Below are positions 25,727 to 33,593 of a DNA stretch of 64,000 bases, piece by piece. Position numbers and translations under genes: made by a program. The notes under the pieces were generated by a model. The model was not told the origin of the DNA, ran no database searches, and was given only the letters and a program-made list of their open reading frames with translations. Source of the DNA: Candidatus Rhodoferax bjergmarkensis (GTDB taxonomy: Bacteria; Pseudomonadota; Gammaproteobacteria; Burkholderiales; Burkholderiaceae_C). Location: assembly GCA_016708345.1 (NCBI GenBank), contig JADJFX010000020.1, positions 1 through 64,000 of the forward strand, in the 5' to 3' direction. The stretch's first letter is position 1, and the number at the start of each line of letters is the position of its first letter.

Positions 25727-26631
25727 GGTGTGCCCTGCTCTAGTGCAGGCCCCCACGCTCCACCGATACGCGGGTCGCTGCCCCCCGCTGCTTCACCTTG
25801 GGGCGGCCCGGCGGTGAAGCCAATCAACGCTGCGATGGAAAAATCATCTTGCGGGATGTGGCCAGCTTTCTCCCACTGGGCCAGCGCTTTCAGGGTGCGG
25901 CGTTTGACAAAGCTGCCCTCGAAGTTCTTGAAGGCCAGACAAGTGGTGGCAACGTCCAGCGTTTTCAAACCGCTGATCTGGGCGATGCCGTCGCTGCAGA
26001 TGGTCAGCGCGCTGATGTGGGACAGCGGGAGGTCCACTGTCCAGCCGTTTAGAAATTGCTGCACCGGTATTTCGCGCGTGCTGCTGCCTGCGCCGGTGCT
26101 GTGGGTGGTGAGTTGCACGCTGGCCGATACTTTGGTGGCGGGCGATGCAAATTGAGCGGCCACCCCGGGCTGCAGGCAGTAGCCTAGGTAGTACGGCGCG
26201 TTGTCAGGCCAGGCAACGTCGGTGACCTGCACGCTACCATCCAGGCGGTGCAGGGCATAGGCACCGTCACCCGCCATGAAAAGCCTGACCGCGTTACCGT
26301 CGGCGCAGAACGTAACTATGCTGGCCAGATAGTCCTGCGGCGTGCCCCCCAGCGGCATGGCCAGCAGGCGCTGGCGGATGCGCTGCACAAACGCGGGCGT
26401 GAAACAGTCATCTAGGCTTGTGGTGTGTTGCAGCTCGGCTTCCATGCACAGCGCCAGCACGCGCGCGCCGAGGTCGGTGCGGGCGTTGGCAACGGAGCAG
26501 CCGTCGGTGACTATGCCGTACACGCGGCCATCTGGCAGCGTGCCCGACAGCGCATAGTCCTGGCAGGGCTCGCCAGCGCGGGCGTGCGAGCTGCCGATGC
26601 AAAAGTAGTGGTCTACGTGCTGGTGGTGCAT
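25723..26631 (-). CDS. PP2C-type protein phosphatase of the triad
   Basis: The 302-aa enzyme has PP2C motifs: SSHARAGEPCQDYAL (metal aspartate), YGIVTDGCSVANARTDLGA, FMAGDGAYAL, TICSDGIAQ and DDFSIAALIGF. PP2C phosphatases remove phosphate from Ser/Thr and would oppose the kinase next door. The C-terminus is Gly/Pro-rich. It begins 18 bp after the vWA gene and overlaps the kinase gene by four bases, so the three genes form one transcript. Confidence 0.85.
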   Translation of the reverse strand: MHHQHVDHYFCIGSSHARAGEPCQDYALSGTLPDGRVYGIVTDGCSVANARTDLGARVLALCMEAELQHTTSLDDCFTPAFVQRIRQRLLAMPLGGTPQDYLASIVTFCADGNAVRLFMAGDGAYALHRLDGSVQVTDVAWPDNAPYYLGYCLQPGVAAQFASPATKVSASVQLTTHSTGAGSSTREIPVQQFLNGWTVDLPLSHISALTICSDGIAQISGLKTLDVATTCLAFKNFEGSFVKRRTLKALAQWEKAGHIPQDDFSIAALIGFTAGPPQGEAAGGSDPRIGGAWGPALEQGTP

Positions 26632-26649
26632 GAGATATCCTGAGTCGAA

Positions 26650-27375
26650 TCAGAACACCAGCGGCTGGCTCGCGCCGCCGGTGCCCAGGCTTTGGGATTG
26701 GGCGGAGATGCTGCGCGAGACGAACTGGGCCAGTTGCGCCAGCTTGGTCGGCGTGGCGTCGCCCACGTCCACGTACTGGCTCAGGTCAGCGTCCATCTGG
26801 AAGGCCTGCAGCTCCTTTTTGTAGCGGCTGGCGTTAACGCCGACCAGAATGACGCTCAGCGACTCCAGCCACTCCTCGGACACGCCGCGCCGCACTTCGG
26901 CGGCCACCTCAGAAGGAGTGTGGTGCGAGCAGTTGTCGTCACCATCGGTGACCACCACCACCAGTCCATTGACGCTGAAATCCTGGTCGCTGAGCATGCG
27001 GGCGTAAGCATTGGTGGCCATGACGGCATTGCGGGTGGCGTCAAACAGCGCGGTCGAGCCACTGCAGCGCGAGGCGTGGTAGCCAGCGGGGTCCACGCGG
27101 GTGAGCTCGGTAAAGCCGTGTTCTTCGTCCACCCGTTCATTGAACTCGGTGCTGCGCAGCATCAGGTAGTCGGCACGCGGGCTGCGGTGGCAGGCCTCGA
27201 CCACGGCCTGCTTCATGGACAGCAGTTGCCGCTCAAAGCCGCTGACACTGCCGGTTTTATCAATGACCAAGGTCACCAGCGTGTATTCGGTCGAACCCAG
27301 CTTGTCGGGCCGCACGCCCGAAAAGGCGAAGTTGGCGATCTGGGTGGTTTGCATGTTGGCGTCCATCAGTTTCAT
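26650..27375 (-). CDS. vWA-domain protein (TerY-like)
   Basis: A 241-aa von Willebrand A domain protein: LVTLVIDKTGSVSGF holds the MIDAS motif as DKTGS (T in place of the first serine), with CSGSTALFDA and VVVVTDGDDN as the second and third metal-binding parts. The start at 27375 (MKLMDANMQT) has GGAG seven bases upstream; the longer frame is less likely. vWA proteins of TerY type are thought to be scaffolds or metal-dependent binding partners controlled by the kinase and phosphatase that follow. It lies 116 bp downstream of pncA on the same strand. Confidence 0.8.
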   Translation of the reverse strand: MKLMDANMQTTQIANFAFSGVRPDKLGSTEYTLVTLVIDKTGSVSGFERQLLSMKQAVVEACHRSPRADYLMLRSTEFNERVDEEHGFTELTRVDPAGYHASRCSGSTALFDATRNAVMATNAYARMLSDQDFSVNGLVVVVTDGDDNCSHHTPSEVAAEVRRGVSEEWLESLSVILVGVNASRYKKELQAFQMDADLSQYVDVGDATPTKLAQLAQFVSRSISAQSQSLGTGGASQPLVF

Positions 27376-27491
27376 GTTCGTTCTCCAGTTGGTTGACGAG
27401 GGGGCAAATTTTTGGGCGCACTGACCCGCGCCGTGCATGCGCACGGCAAACGAGGTGCAAGGCGCTATCGGACAGGTCCGACGGGTGTTGG

Positions 27492-28346
27492 CTAGAGCAT
27501 GTAGTCGGTCGAGCGGGCCGTCTGCATGCCGCGCGCACTCATCTCGGCGACAAAGTCGCGGCCTAGCTGCTCGAAGCCGCCCACACTACTGCTGCAGTCG
27601 GTCAGCAGTACCAGCTTGGCGATGTTGTCTGCGCCAAAGTTGCTGGCGATGTCACGCACCGTGTTGGCCACGCAATGCGACAGCGCCTCACCGGCGACGA
27701 TGACCACATCAGCATCAGAGAGTGTGCGGATCAAGCGGCTGTTGAGCAGCGTGCCGGGGTCGCTGGGGTCGGGCACTTCGGCCTGCACGGCTGAGTAGTG
27801 CTCGGTGAAGGGGTTGGAGCCTTTGGTCACAAAGTCGACCACGTCGAGCTTTTTGCGTGCCCAGACGTTCAGCGACTGCGCCACGCTGGCATGCACGTTG
27901 TGGCCCCAGTGGCCAATCAGGCAGTGCTCTGGCCACACGACCAGAGCGTAGCGCTGCGCGGCATCCAACTGCTCCACATACTGGCGACTGCGCTCTTGCA
28001 ACAGCGGATTGCGCGAGCGCCACAGGCCGGCAGCCACGTCCTTGGCGGTGATGACAGTAAAGGGCGCAGGCGCTTGGCCTTTGTCATTTGTCCACCAAGT
28101 GGAGTGGGCAATGTCAATCGGGTTGTGCGAGTCGAGCGTGACGTGGATGTCAAACAGTTTGTCGCCCGCGCGCTCGATAAAGGCGGCCAGACGCTTCATG
28201 TCCTGATCCGCGCCGGCGACGGGCAAGGCCGGCGCTATGCTGCGGCCACCCGCCAGCGGATCTGCAGGCTGCTCGGCCTGCGGGATGTCGCAAAAATCGT
28301 TCTGCGGATCGATGATAAGCAGGTGGACTTGGGTGCTTGATTTCAT
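27492..28346 (-). CDS. pncA: Nicotinamidase-like cysteine hydrolase
   Basis: The 284-aa protein belongs to the isochorismatase/nicotinamidase superfamily: LLIIDPQNDFCD with the catalytic aspartate near residue 13, TLDSHNP ... HSTWW with metal-binding residues, and VAGEALSHCVANTVRDIA with the catalytic cysteine near residue 225. It converts nicotinamide to nicotinic acid, the first step of salvage toward PncB and NadE, both encoded nearby. It is longer than the compact bacterial enzymes (about 210 aa), closer to the large type. It is divergent from nrtR, and the putative NrtR site lies just upstream. Confidence 0.8.
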   Translation of the reverse strand: MKSSTQVHLLIIDPQNDFCDIPQAEQPADPLAGGRSIAPALPVAGADQDMKRLAAFIERAGDKLFDIHVTLDSHNPIDIAHSTWWTNDKGQAPAPFTVITAKDVAAGLWRSRNPLLQERSRQYVEQLDAAQRYALVVWPEHCLIGHWGHNVHASVAQSLNVWARKKLDVVDFVTKGSNPFTEHYSAVQAEVPDPSDPGTLLNSRLIRTLSDADVVIVAGEALSHCVANTVRDIASNFGADNIAKLVLLTDCSSSVGGFEQLGRDFVAEMSARGMQTARSTDYML

Positions 28347-28391
28347 GGCGAGGACTCCATTGGGGTGATTGATGGTGCAAGTCTAGTCCTG

Positions 28392-28427
28392 TTAATTGCA
28401 TTTTGCAAGTAACTAAATGAGTAACTA
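28392..28427. promoter_or_regulatory. Putative NrtR operator, pncA/nrtR intergenic
   Basis: TTAATTGCATTTTGCA (28392-28407) is followed by a direct repeat AGTAACTA at 28408 and 28420. The first part recurs as TTAAATGCATTTTGCA in the divergent promoter before pncB. Its place between nrtR and pncA fits a regulator binding site; binding itself is not shown. Confidence 0.6.
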
Positions 28428-28526
28428 TTGAAATTTTTTGCTTTTTACAATTCACTAACAAAAATCAAGAGGAAGCAGGAAAATCAAGGCGGATATTTTT
28501 TTGTTAAAAGCTAGAATGAAAAAACC

Positions 28527-29258
28527 ATGACCCAAACCAATCGAGACCGCAACATCATTGTCACCGTGGATGTTGTGCTATTTGCGCTGCACGACAAGCG
28601 GCTGCATGTTGTTCTGACGCGCCGCCCCCGTGAGCCCTATGCAGGTCAGTTGGCATTGCCCGGTGGCTACGTCCATCAGCAAGAAGACATCGACAGTCTG
28701 GCCGCTGCGGTGCGTGTGCTGCGCACCAAAACCGGCATTGCGCCGCCCTACCTGGAGCAGCTTTATAGTTTTGCCGATGGCGCGCGTGACCCGCGTGGCT
28801 GGTCGGTCAGCCTGGGGTACTTTGCACTGGTGGATGAATCGGTTCTGAGGGCCGCCCAATCGGTCGAACCGGGCTTTGGTTTTGAACTTTTCGATGTCAG
28901 CTCGGTGCCCCGCCTGTCTTTTGACCACAACCGGATTGTGGACGTTGCGCTGCAGCGCCTGCGCGACAAGAGTGCTTACTCCACCTTGCCCTGCTACCTG
29001 CTCCCCGAGCAATTCACGTTCGCGCAGGTGCATGAAACCTACGAGCACGTCATGGGTGTGGCGTTGGACAAAAGTGCATTCCGCCGCAAACTCACTGAAA
29101 TGGATGTGCTTGAAGAATGCAAAGGGCAGCGCGTGGGCGGCGCACACCGCCCGGCCCAACTATTTCGGGTCAAGACCGACCTTGCCCACCGGTTGCGATT
29201 GTTGGATCGACCGCTGGCAGTGCCAAATCCTGACAAAACGGCAACGGGACTGGCCTAA
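28527..29258 (+). CDS. nrtR: NrtR, Nudix-related regulator of NAD metabolism
   Basis: The 243-aa protein has an N-terminal Nudix fold (VDVVLFALHDKRLHVVLTRR, LALPGGYVHQQED) in which the catalytic Nudix box is degenerate (VRVLRTKTGI instead of RELxEExG), and a C-terminal winged helix (FTFAQVHETYEHVMGVALDK, FRRKLTEMDVLEE). This is the structure of NrtR repressors, which sense ADP-ribose or related NAD products and control NAD salvage genes. It is divergent from pncA, and NAD genes surround it, so the assignment is firm. Confidence 0.85.
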   Translation: MTQTNRDRNIIVTVDVVLFALHDKRLHVVLTRRPREPYAGQLALPGGYVHQQEDIDSLAAAVRVLRTKTGIAPPYLEQLYSFADGARDPRGWSVSLGYFALVDESVLRAAQSVEPGFGFELFDVSSVPRLSFDHNRIVDVALQRLRDKSAYSTLPCYLLPEQFTFAQVHETYEHVMGVALDKSAFRRKLTEMDVLEECKGQRVGGAHRPAQLFRVKTDLAHRLRLLDRPLAVPNPDKTATGLA

Positions 29259-29497
29259 GCCAAGGGAAATCCTGTAAGTTTGGTGCCGTAGCCCAAATAT
29301 CGTCAAATCCAGACATGTTCAGTCTGAACCAAGGGGTTCGCTTAATCGGCAATCCAGCTTCCGACCCAGCCAGCAACAAGCCGTGCAAACGCACAATCGT
29401 CAAAAAACTGAGCCTAATTTTCAGGTCGTCATCGCGTTTTGCGGTCACGGCGATGGCCCCAGTGCGAGACTGTGTGCTGAAACAGCAAGCTCAGTTC

Positions 29498-29553
29498 GCT
29501 ACAAAAACAGGAGCTAGTGACGCAAGCTTAACAAGCGCTGGTGGCTATTTTTT
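29498..29553. repeat. Comamonadaceae-type interspersed repeat
   Basis: GCTACAAAAACAGGAGCTAG ... CAAGCGCTGGTGGCTATTTT resembles an intergenic repeat that I know from Rhodoferax, Polaromonas and Acidovorax genomes. It ends just after the stop of the ADA-SLOG-Nudix gene and may work as a terminator. Confidence 0.6.
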
Positions 29554-29556
29554 CCT

Positions 29557-32208
29557 CTATGCCACTTTAATATCCGCGCCATCGGAGGGCACTGCTGCTT
29601 GGCCCAGCGCCATGGCCAACAGCTGGTCATGGTCAAACGCCAGGCATTGGGGGCGACGCGACAGGGGCACAAAAAAGGCGCGCGATGTGTCGGTTCCGGC
29701 GACCAGTGTTGCCTGGCCCGGGCCCGGGTGGCGGATGCACGCAAGAACGAGATGCGAGCGCACCCAGCGCTCGGCCGTGTCGCGCGGGTCACGTCCACCG
29801 CCCTCGACGCTAGCCACGGCGATCAGCGCCGAGGGCGCAAGAACCAAGCCGGTTTCCTCGGCCAGTTCGCGTACCGCCGCATTGCCTAGGGTTTCGCCTG
29901 CCAGCTTGAAGCCGCCGGGCAGGGCGAAACGGCCGTTTTCCGCTGGTGCGTCGTCGTGGCGGCGCACCAGCAGGACTTCGGGCTCCGGGTCGGAACTGCG
30001 GTAGCGCAGGACCACGATGTCGACGGCGTCGTTGGCACCAGGGTGGAACAATTGTTCTCGCTGCGGGCCGGTGACAAGTTTTTCCAGCACATGCCGGGCG
30101 GCCTGTTCTGGCTCCAGCAGCGATACCGCATGACTGCGATCGAGCAAACATGCCTTGGCACTGGCACCAGGCAGGTCATCGATCAGGCAGTAGTGCAGGC
30201 CAAGATTGCGCGCAGCCTGGATTTCGTCGCCGACGATGACCCCGCCACCGACAAACAGCGCCAGAGCCCGGCATTCCTGCACCAGCGTGTAAAGGGTCGC
30301 AGCCTTGTCGTACAGCGTGGAGGAAATCACGTGCAAGCCGCTCAAGCCCTGCGCATCCAAGCTTTCCAGTGGAACCTGGGTGCTGATCAGTGCGATCACT
30401 TCGACCGATGGTGGGTTCATGCGCTGTGCACAGCGGTGCAAAAGGCCCTCAACGCCTTCGTTGGTGCCGCCGGTGAGGATGACGCCGCACAGCGGGGCCA
30501 GGCCGGACAACAGTGCCACAAAAAATACCGTCAACCGGGCGATGTCCTTGTCATCCAGTTGCTGGTAGCTGTTGCGCCAGGCACCGGCCAGATTCAGTAC
30601 GGGACGCTGGGCCAGGTGCGTGCGCAGACCTGCGGTGTCGAACAGGGGCCGCGACAGGGCGCGCAGGTGGGCCTGCAATGCTTCTTGCGCCGCAAGTAGC
30701 TTTGCATGTTTTGCGCGTGCCACGGCCTCGGTGTAATGCAAGGGCACGCAGCTTGGGGGCACCTCAAAGCTGCTCCAGGACGGTAGCAAGTTCTGCTGCG
30801 CACGTTTGCGAGCGAGCAGGCGTTGTTCGGTAGTGGCAATTTTTTGTACGTCAGAACCAATCAGCCCGGTAGCCCGTGCAGCCTGCGATTCATCCTGCAC
30901 ATCGGTGCGGTACAGGCCTGATCCGTCGGTGCCGAGCACAACATCCACGCCAGCTTCGAGCACGCGCCGCAGCGGGACGTCAAAGGTGGTGCGAATGTTG
31001 TTCAATGCTAGGTTGCTGGTCAGGTTGAATTCGAAGACCACACTGCCGCCTTCTGGCTTGAGGGATGAGGACAGCGCGGCCACGTCGTTCAGCGTGTCGT
31101 CCTCCAGCCCGTAAAGGCCATGGCCAATGCGAAGTTCCAGTCCCTGGTCCAGCACAAAAGAGCGCAGTGCCGCGATGGCCTCGCGCACGTTTTCGGCAAA
31201 GGCAGGGTTCTCGCCCGCATGCACCCGCACCACCCAGCCCGGGCGGTGGCAGGTCAATGCGCCAGCTGCCTTGAGTTGGGGCAGGAACGCGCGGGTCGAA
31301 TTGGTTTCGTGGCCCATGAAGTCGATGCCGACAATGGCCCGGCTGCCCAGACAGGCTTTGACCTGCCTCAGTACATCCAAGTCCCACTCTAGGTCGTCAT
31401 GCCGTGACAGTGCCACCAAAAACCGGATGCCCACCCCGGTCTGCGCTTCGATGGCAGGCAATGCGATATGCGCCCGCGCCAGTGTGGCGGGATCAAGAAT
31501 GCTGGACAAGGAGAGCTCTAGGTACGCCACGCCACATTCCTTGGCCCGGGCGGCGATGCGCCAGAGCTGTGCCTCAAACAGTTCAGCACACCGTGTCAGG
31601 GGCGCGCGCAGCGCATAGAGACGTTCCATGTCCAAGAAGGTGACCTGCCGATCCAAGGGAATGTCCAGAGCGCAGGCCAGTCGGCCACGGGCTGGCGGGT
31701 CCAGCAAGCCCAGGGGCGTGTCTGACTCGCAGAACACGCCGACCTGCGCCAGAACAGAGTGCGGGATCGAGGCGTTGGCCAGCAGGCCCAGTTCCACCAG
31801 GTCATGGCCGCACAAGCAGCCGGCAAAGTGGCTGTGCAGATCGGTCTGTAACGGTCCTGCCTCGTGGTGGCCGGCCACGGCATTATGTTGGAGCGGCCCG
31901 CCGGCCAGCGGCAGCCCGTTTTCGGCTAGGAAGCGGGTGCCAAAAGCGGTCAAACGCCGGTGTTCGATAAGCTGCGCGCCGCGCAGGCGTGCCACCCGAC
32001 TGTCACCCACGAAAACCTGCCGTTCGTCGCCGACATGGCGCACCGATGTGTGACGCCGCAGCGCTGGACCGAGGCGGCTGCGCTCATCTGCCCCCGGGTG
32101 GACACTGGCGTCAAACACAATCTGCCAGTTGCCGGGCGCATCAAGGTCGAGCAAGATGCAAAATGCATCGCCGGGAATCAAGCCGATTTTGAGGGTTGAA
32201 GCGGGCAT
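29557..32208 (-). CDS. Adenosine-deaminase / SLOG-like / Nudix three-domain protein
   Basis: The 883-aa protein starts at ATG 32208 (MPASTLKIGL). Residues about 120-480 follow the adenosine deaminase family: TDLHSHFAGC (HxH), VVRVHAGENP, LRIGHGLYG and VVLGTDGSGL (metal aspartate). Residues about 560-700 have GVILTGGTNEGVEGLL and LALFVGGGVIVGDEI, a Rossmann-like SLOG nucleotide-sensor pattern. Residues about 730-883 are a Nudix hydrolase with an intact box (GGFKLAGE ... RELAEETGL). The gene is divergent from pncB across a putative NrtR site. It may process an adenine-nucleotide signal linked to NAD turnover; the exact reaction is unknown. Confidence 0.75.
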   Translation of the reverse strand: MPASTLKIGLIPGDAFCILLDLDAPGNWQIVFDASVHPGADERSRLGPALRRHTSVRHVGDERQVFVGDSRVARLRGAQLIEHRRLTAFGTRFLAENGLPLAGGPLQHNAVAGHHEAGPLQTDLHSHFAGCLCGHDLVELGLLANASIPHSVLAQVGVFCESDTPLGLLDPPARGRLACALDIPLDRQVTFLDMERLYALRAPLTRCAELFEAQLWRIAARAKECGVAYLELSLSSILDPATLARAHIALPAIEAQTGVGIRFLVALSRHDDLEWDLDVLRQVKACLGSRAIVGIDFMGHETNSTRAFLPQLKAAGALTCHRPGWVVRVHAGENPAFAENVREAIAALRSFVLDQGLELRIGHGLYGLEDDTLNDVAALSSSLKPEGGSVVFEFNLTSNLALNNIRTTFDVPLRRVLEAGVDVVLGTDGSGLYRTDVQDESQAARATGLIGSDVQKIATTEQRLLARKRAQQNLLPSWSSFEVPPSCVPLHYTEAVARAKHAKLLAAQEALQAHLRALSRPLFDTAGLRTHLAQRPVLNLAGAWRNSYQQLDDKDIARLTVFFVALLSGLAPLCGVILTGGTNEGVEGLLHRCAQRMNPPSVEVIALISTQVPLESLDAQGLSGLHVISSTLYDKAATLYTLVQECRALALFVGGGVIVGDEIQAARNLGLHYCLIDDLPGASAKACLLDRSHAVSLLEPEQAARHVLEKLVTGPQREQLFHPGANDAVDIVVLRYRSSDPEPEVLLVRRHDDAPAENGRFALPGGFKLAGETLGNAAVRELAEETGLVLAPSALIAVASVEGGGRDPRDTAERWVRSHLVLACIRHPGPGQATLVAGTDTSRAFFVPLSRRPQCLAFDHDQLLAMALGQAAVPSDGADIKVA

Positions 32209-32259
32209 GGGGCAATGGTAGTACGCAAGCCCCAAACATCGTCACAGAAAATACTTAGG

Positions 32260-32290
32260 TGCAAAATGCATTTAAGTAGACTACAATGCC
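32260..32290. promoter_or_regulatory. Putative NrtR operator, pncB promoter
   Basis: TGCAAAATGCATTTAA (32260-32275) is the inverse of the motif before pncA with one change, followed by AAGTAGACTAC that resembles the AGTAACTA repeat there. It lies between the ADA-SLOG-Nudix gene and pncB and could serve both. A shorter match (ATGCATTTTGCAT on the minus strand) occurs near 32155-32167 inside the ADA gene. Confidence 0.6.
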
Positions 32291-32328
32291 ATCACAATTT
32301 CGAACGACATGCATTTTGGAGTTTTGCC

Positions 32329-33552
32329 ATGACCACTGCGTCAAGCCCGTTTCAGCCGATCATCCGCAGCTTGCTGGAGGTGGATTTGTACAAATTCACC
32401 ATGCAGCAGCCCATGCTGCATTCCATGCCGGCCAACCAGGCCGAGTACCGCTTCGTTTGCCGCAACAAGCCCGCGTTTGCATTGAGCGAATTGCAGGCGC
32501 AGGTTGAGGCGCAACTCAATGCGCTGTGTGCCTTGCGCTTTACCGAAGACGAGTTGGCCTATCTGGGTGCGCTGCGTTACCTCTCGTCGGATTACATCGA
32601 CTTTCTGCGGCTGTTCCAGTTTCAGCGCCGTTTCATCACGGTTTCCAGCCAAGGCGATACCCTGTTGGTGGTGGCGAAGGGGCCCCAGGTGCATGTGATG
32701 GGCTTTGAAATTTATGTGCTGGCCATCATCAATGAGCTGTACTTTCGTCGCATGGCACGGGAGGTGGGCGAGGACTTGGTGCTGGGCCAGGCGCGTGCGC
32801 GTTTGCAGGAGAAAATTGCGCTGCTGCACGAATACGAACGGAGCAGCCCAAGGCGCCTGCATCCGTTTGAGTTTTTTGACTTTGGCGTGCGCAGGCGTTT
32901 TTCGGGCACGTGGCATGAGGAAGTGGCCACCACCTTGGCGCGTGAAGTTCCGCAGTATTTCAAAGGCTCCTCCAACGTCTTTCTGGCCAGAAAGCTGGGA
33001 TTGACACCAATTGGCACCATGGCGCATGAATACCTGCAAACTTTTCAGGCCATGGATGTGCAGCTCAAGGGCTTTCAAAAGGCCGCGCTGGAGTCCTGGG
33101 TGCAGGAATACCGTGGCGACTTGGGCACGGCCTTGACCGATGTGGTGGGCATGGATGCCTTCCTTACCGACTTTGACCTCTACTTTGCGAAGCTCTTCGA
33201 CGGTCTGCGCCACGACAGCGGCGACCCGGTGGTCTGGGGCGAAAAAGCCCTGGCCCATTACGCCAAACTGCGGCTTGATGCTCATACCAAGCGGCTTGTC
33301 TTTTCAGACGGGCTGGACGTGCCAACGGCACTCAGTCTGCACAGCCACTTTGCCGATCGTGTGCAAACCGGTTTTGGTATTGGCACCAACCTGACAAATG
33401 ACACCGGAATCCAGCCCCTAAACATTGTCATGAAACTGGTGCGCTGCAATGGCCAGCCAACTGCCAAGCTCTCCGACGCGCCGGGCAAGACCATGTGCGA
33501 TGACGAAACTTTCCTGGCCTATTTGCGCCAGGTGTTTGCCCAGCCTGCCTGA
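32329..33552 (+). CDS. pncB: Nicotinate phosphoribosyltransferase
   Basis: A 407-aa enzyme that joins nicotinate and PRPP to form nicotinate mononucleotide. Recognised by LLEVDLYKFTMQQPMLHSMP at the N-terminus, GTMAHEYLQTFQAMD in the middle, FDGLRHDSGDPVVWGEKA near residue 295 and the C-terminal GFGIGTNLTND. The start ATG at 32329 is 54 bp after the putative NrtR site. It is first in the operon pncB-nadE-nadM, and the length agrees with the E. coli-type family. Confidence 0.9.
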   Translation: MTTASSPFQPIIRSLLEVDLYKFTMQQPMLHSMPANQAEYRFVCRNKPAFALSELQAQVEAQLNALCALRFTEDELAYLGALRYLSSDYIDFLRLFQFQRRFITVSSQGDTLLVVAKGPQVHVMGFEIYVLAIINELYFRRMAREVGEDLVLGQARARLQEKIALLHEYERSSPRRLHPFEFFDFGVRRRFSGTWHEEVATTLAREVPQYFKGSSNVFLARKLGLTPIGTMAHEYLQTFQAMDVQLKGFQKAALESWVQEYRGDLGTALTDVVGMDAFLTDFDLYFAKLFDGLRHDSGDPVVWGEKALAHYAKLRLDAHTKRLVFSDGLDVPTALSLHSHFADRVQTGFGIGTNLTNDTGIQPLNIVMKLVRCNGQPTAKLSDAPGKTMCDDETFLAYLRQVFAQPA

Positions 33553-33593
33553 GCCTGACATCCATTTGATCGATTTAAAGTGAGGACAAAGCC

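Noticed and set aside
32155..32167. Third NrtR-like site inside the ADA-SLOG-Nudix gene
   Set aside because: Only about 12 of 16 positions match and the site is within coding sequence; it may be chance.
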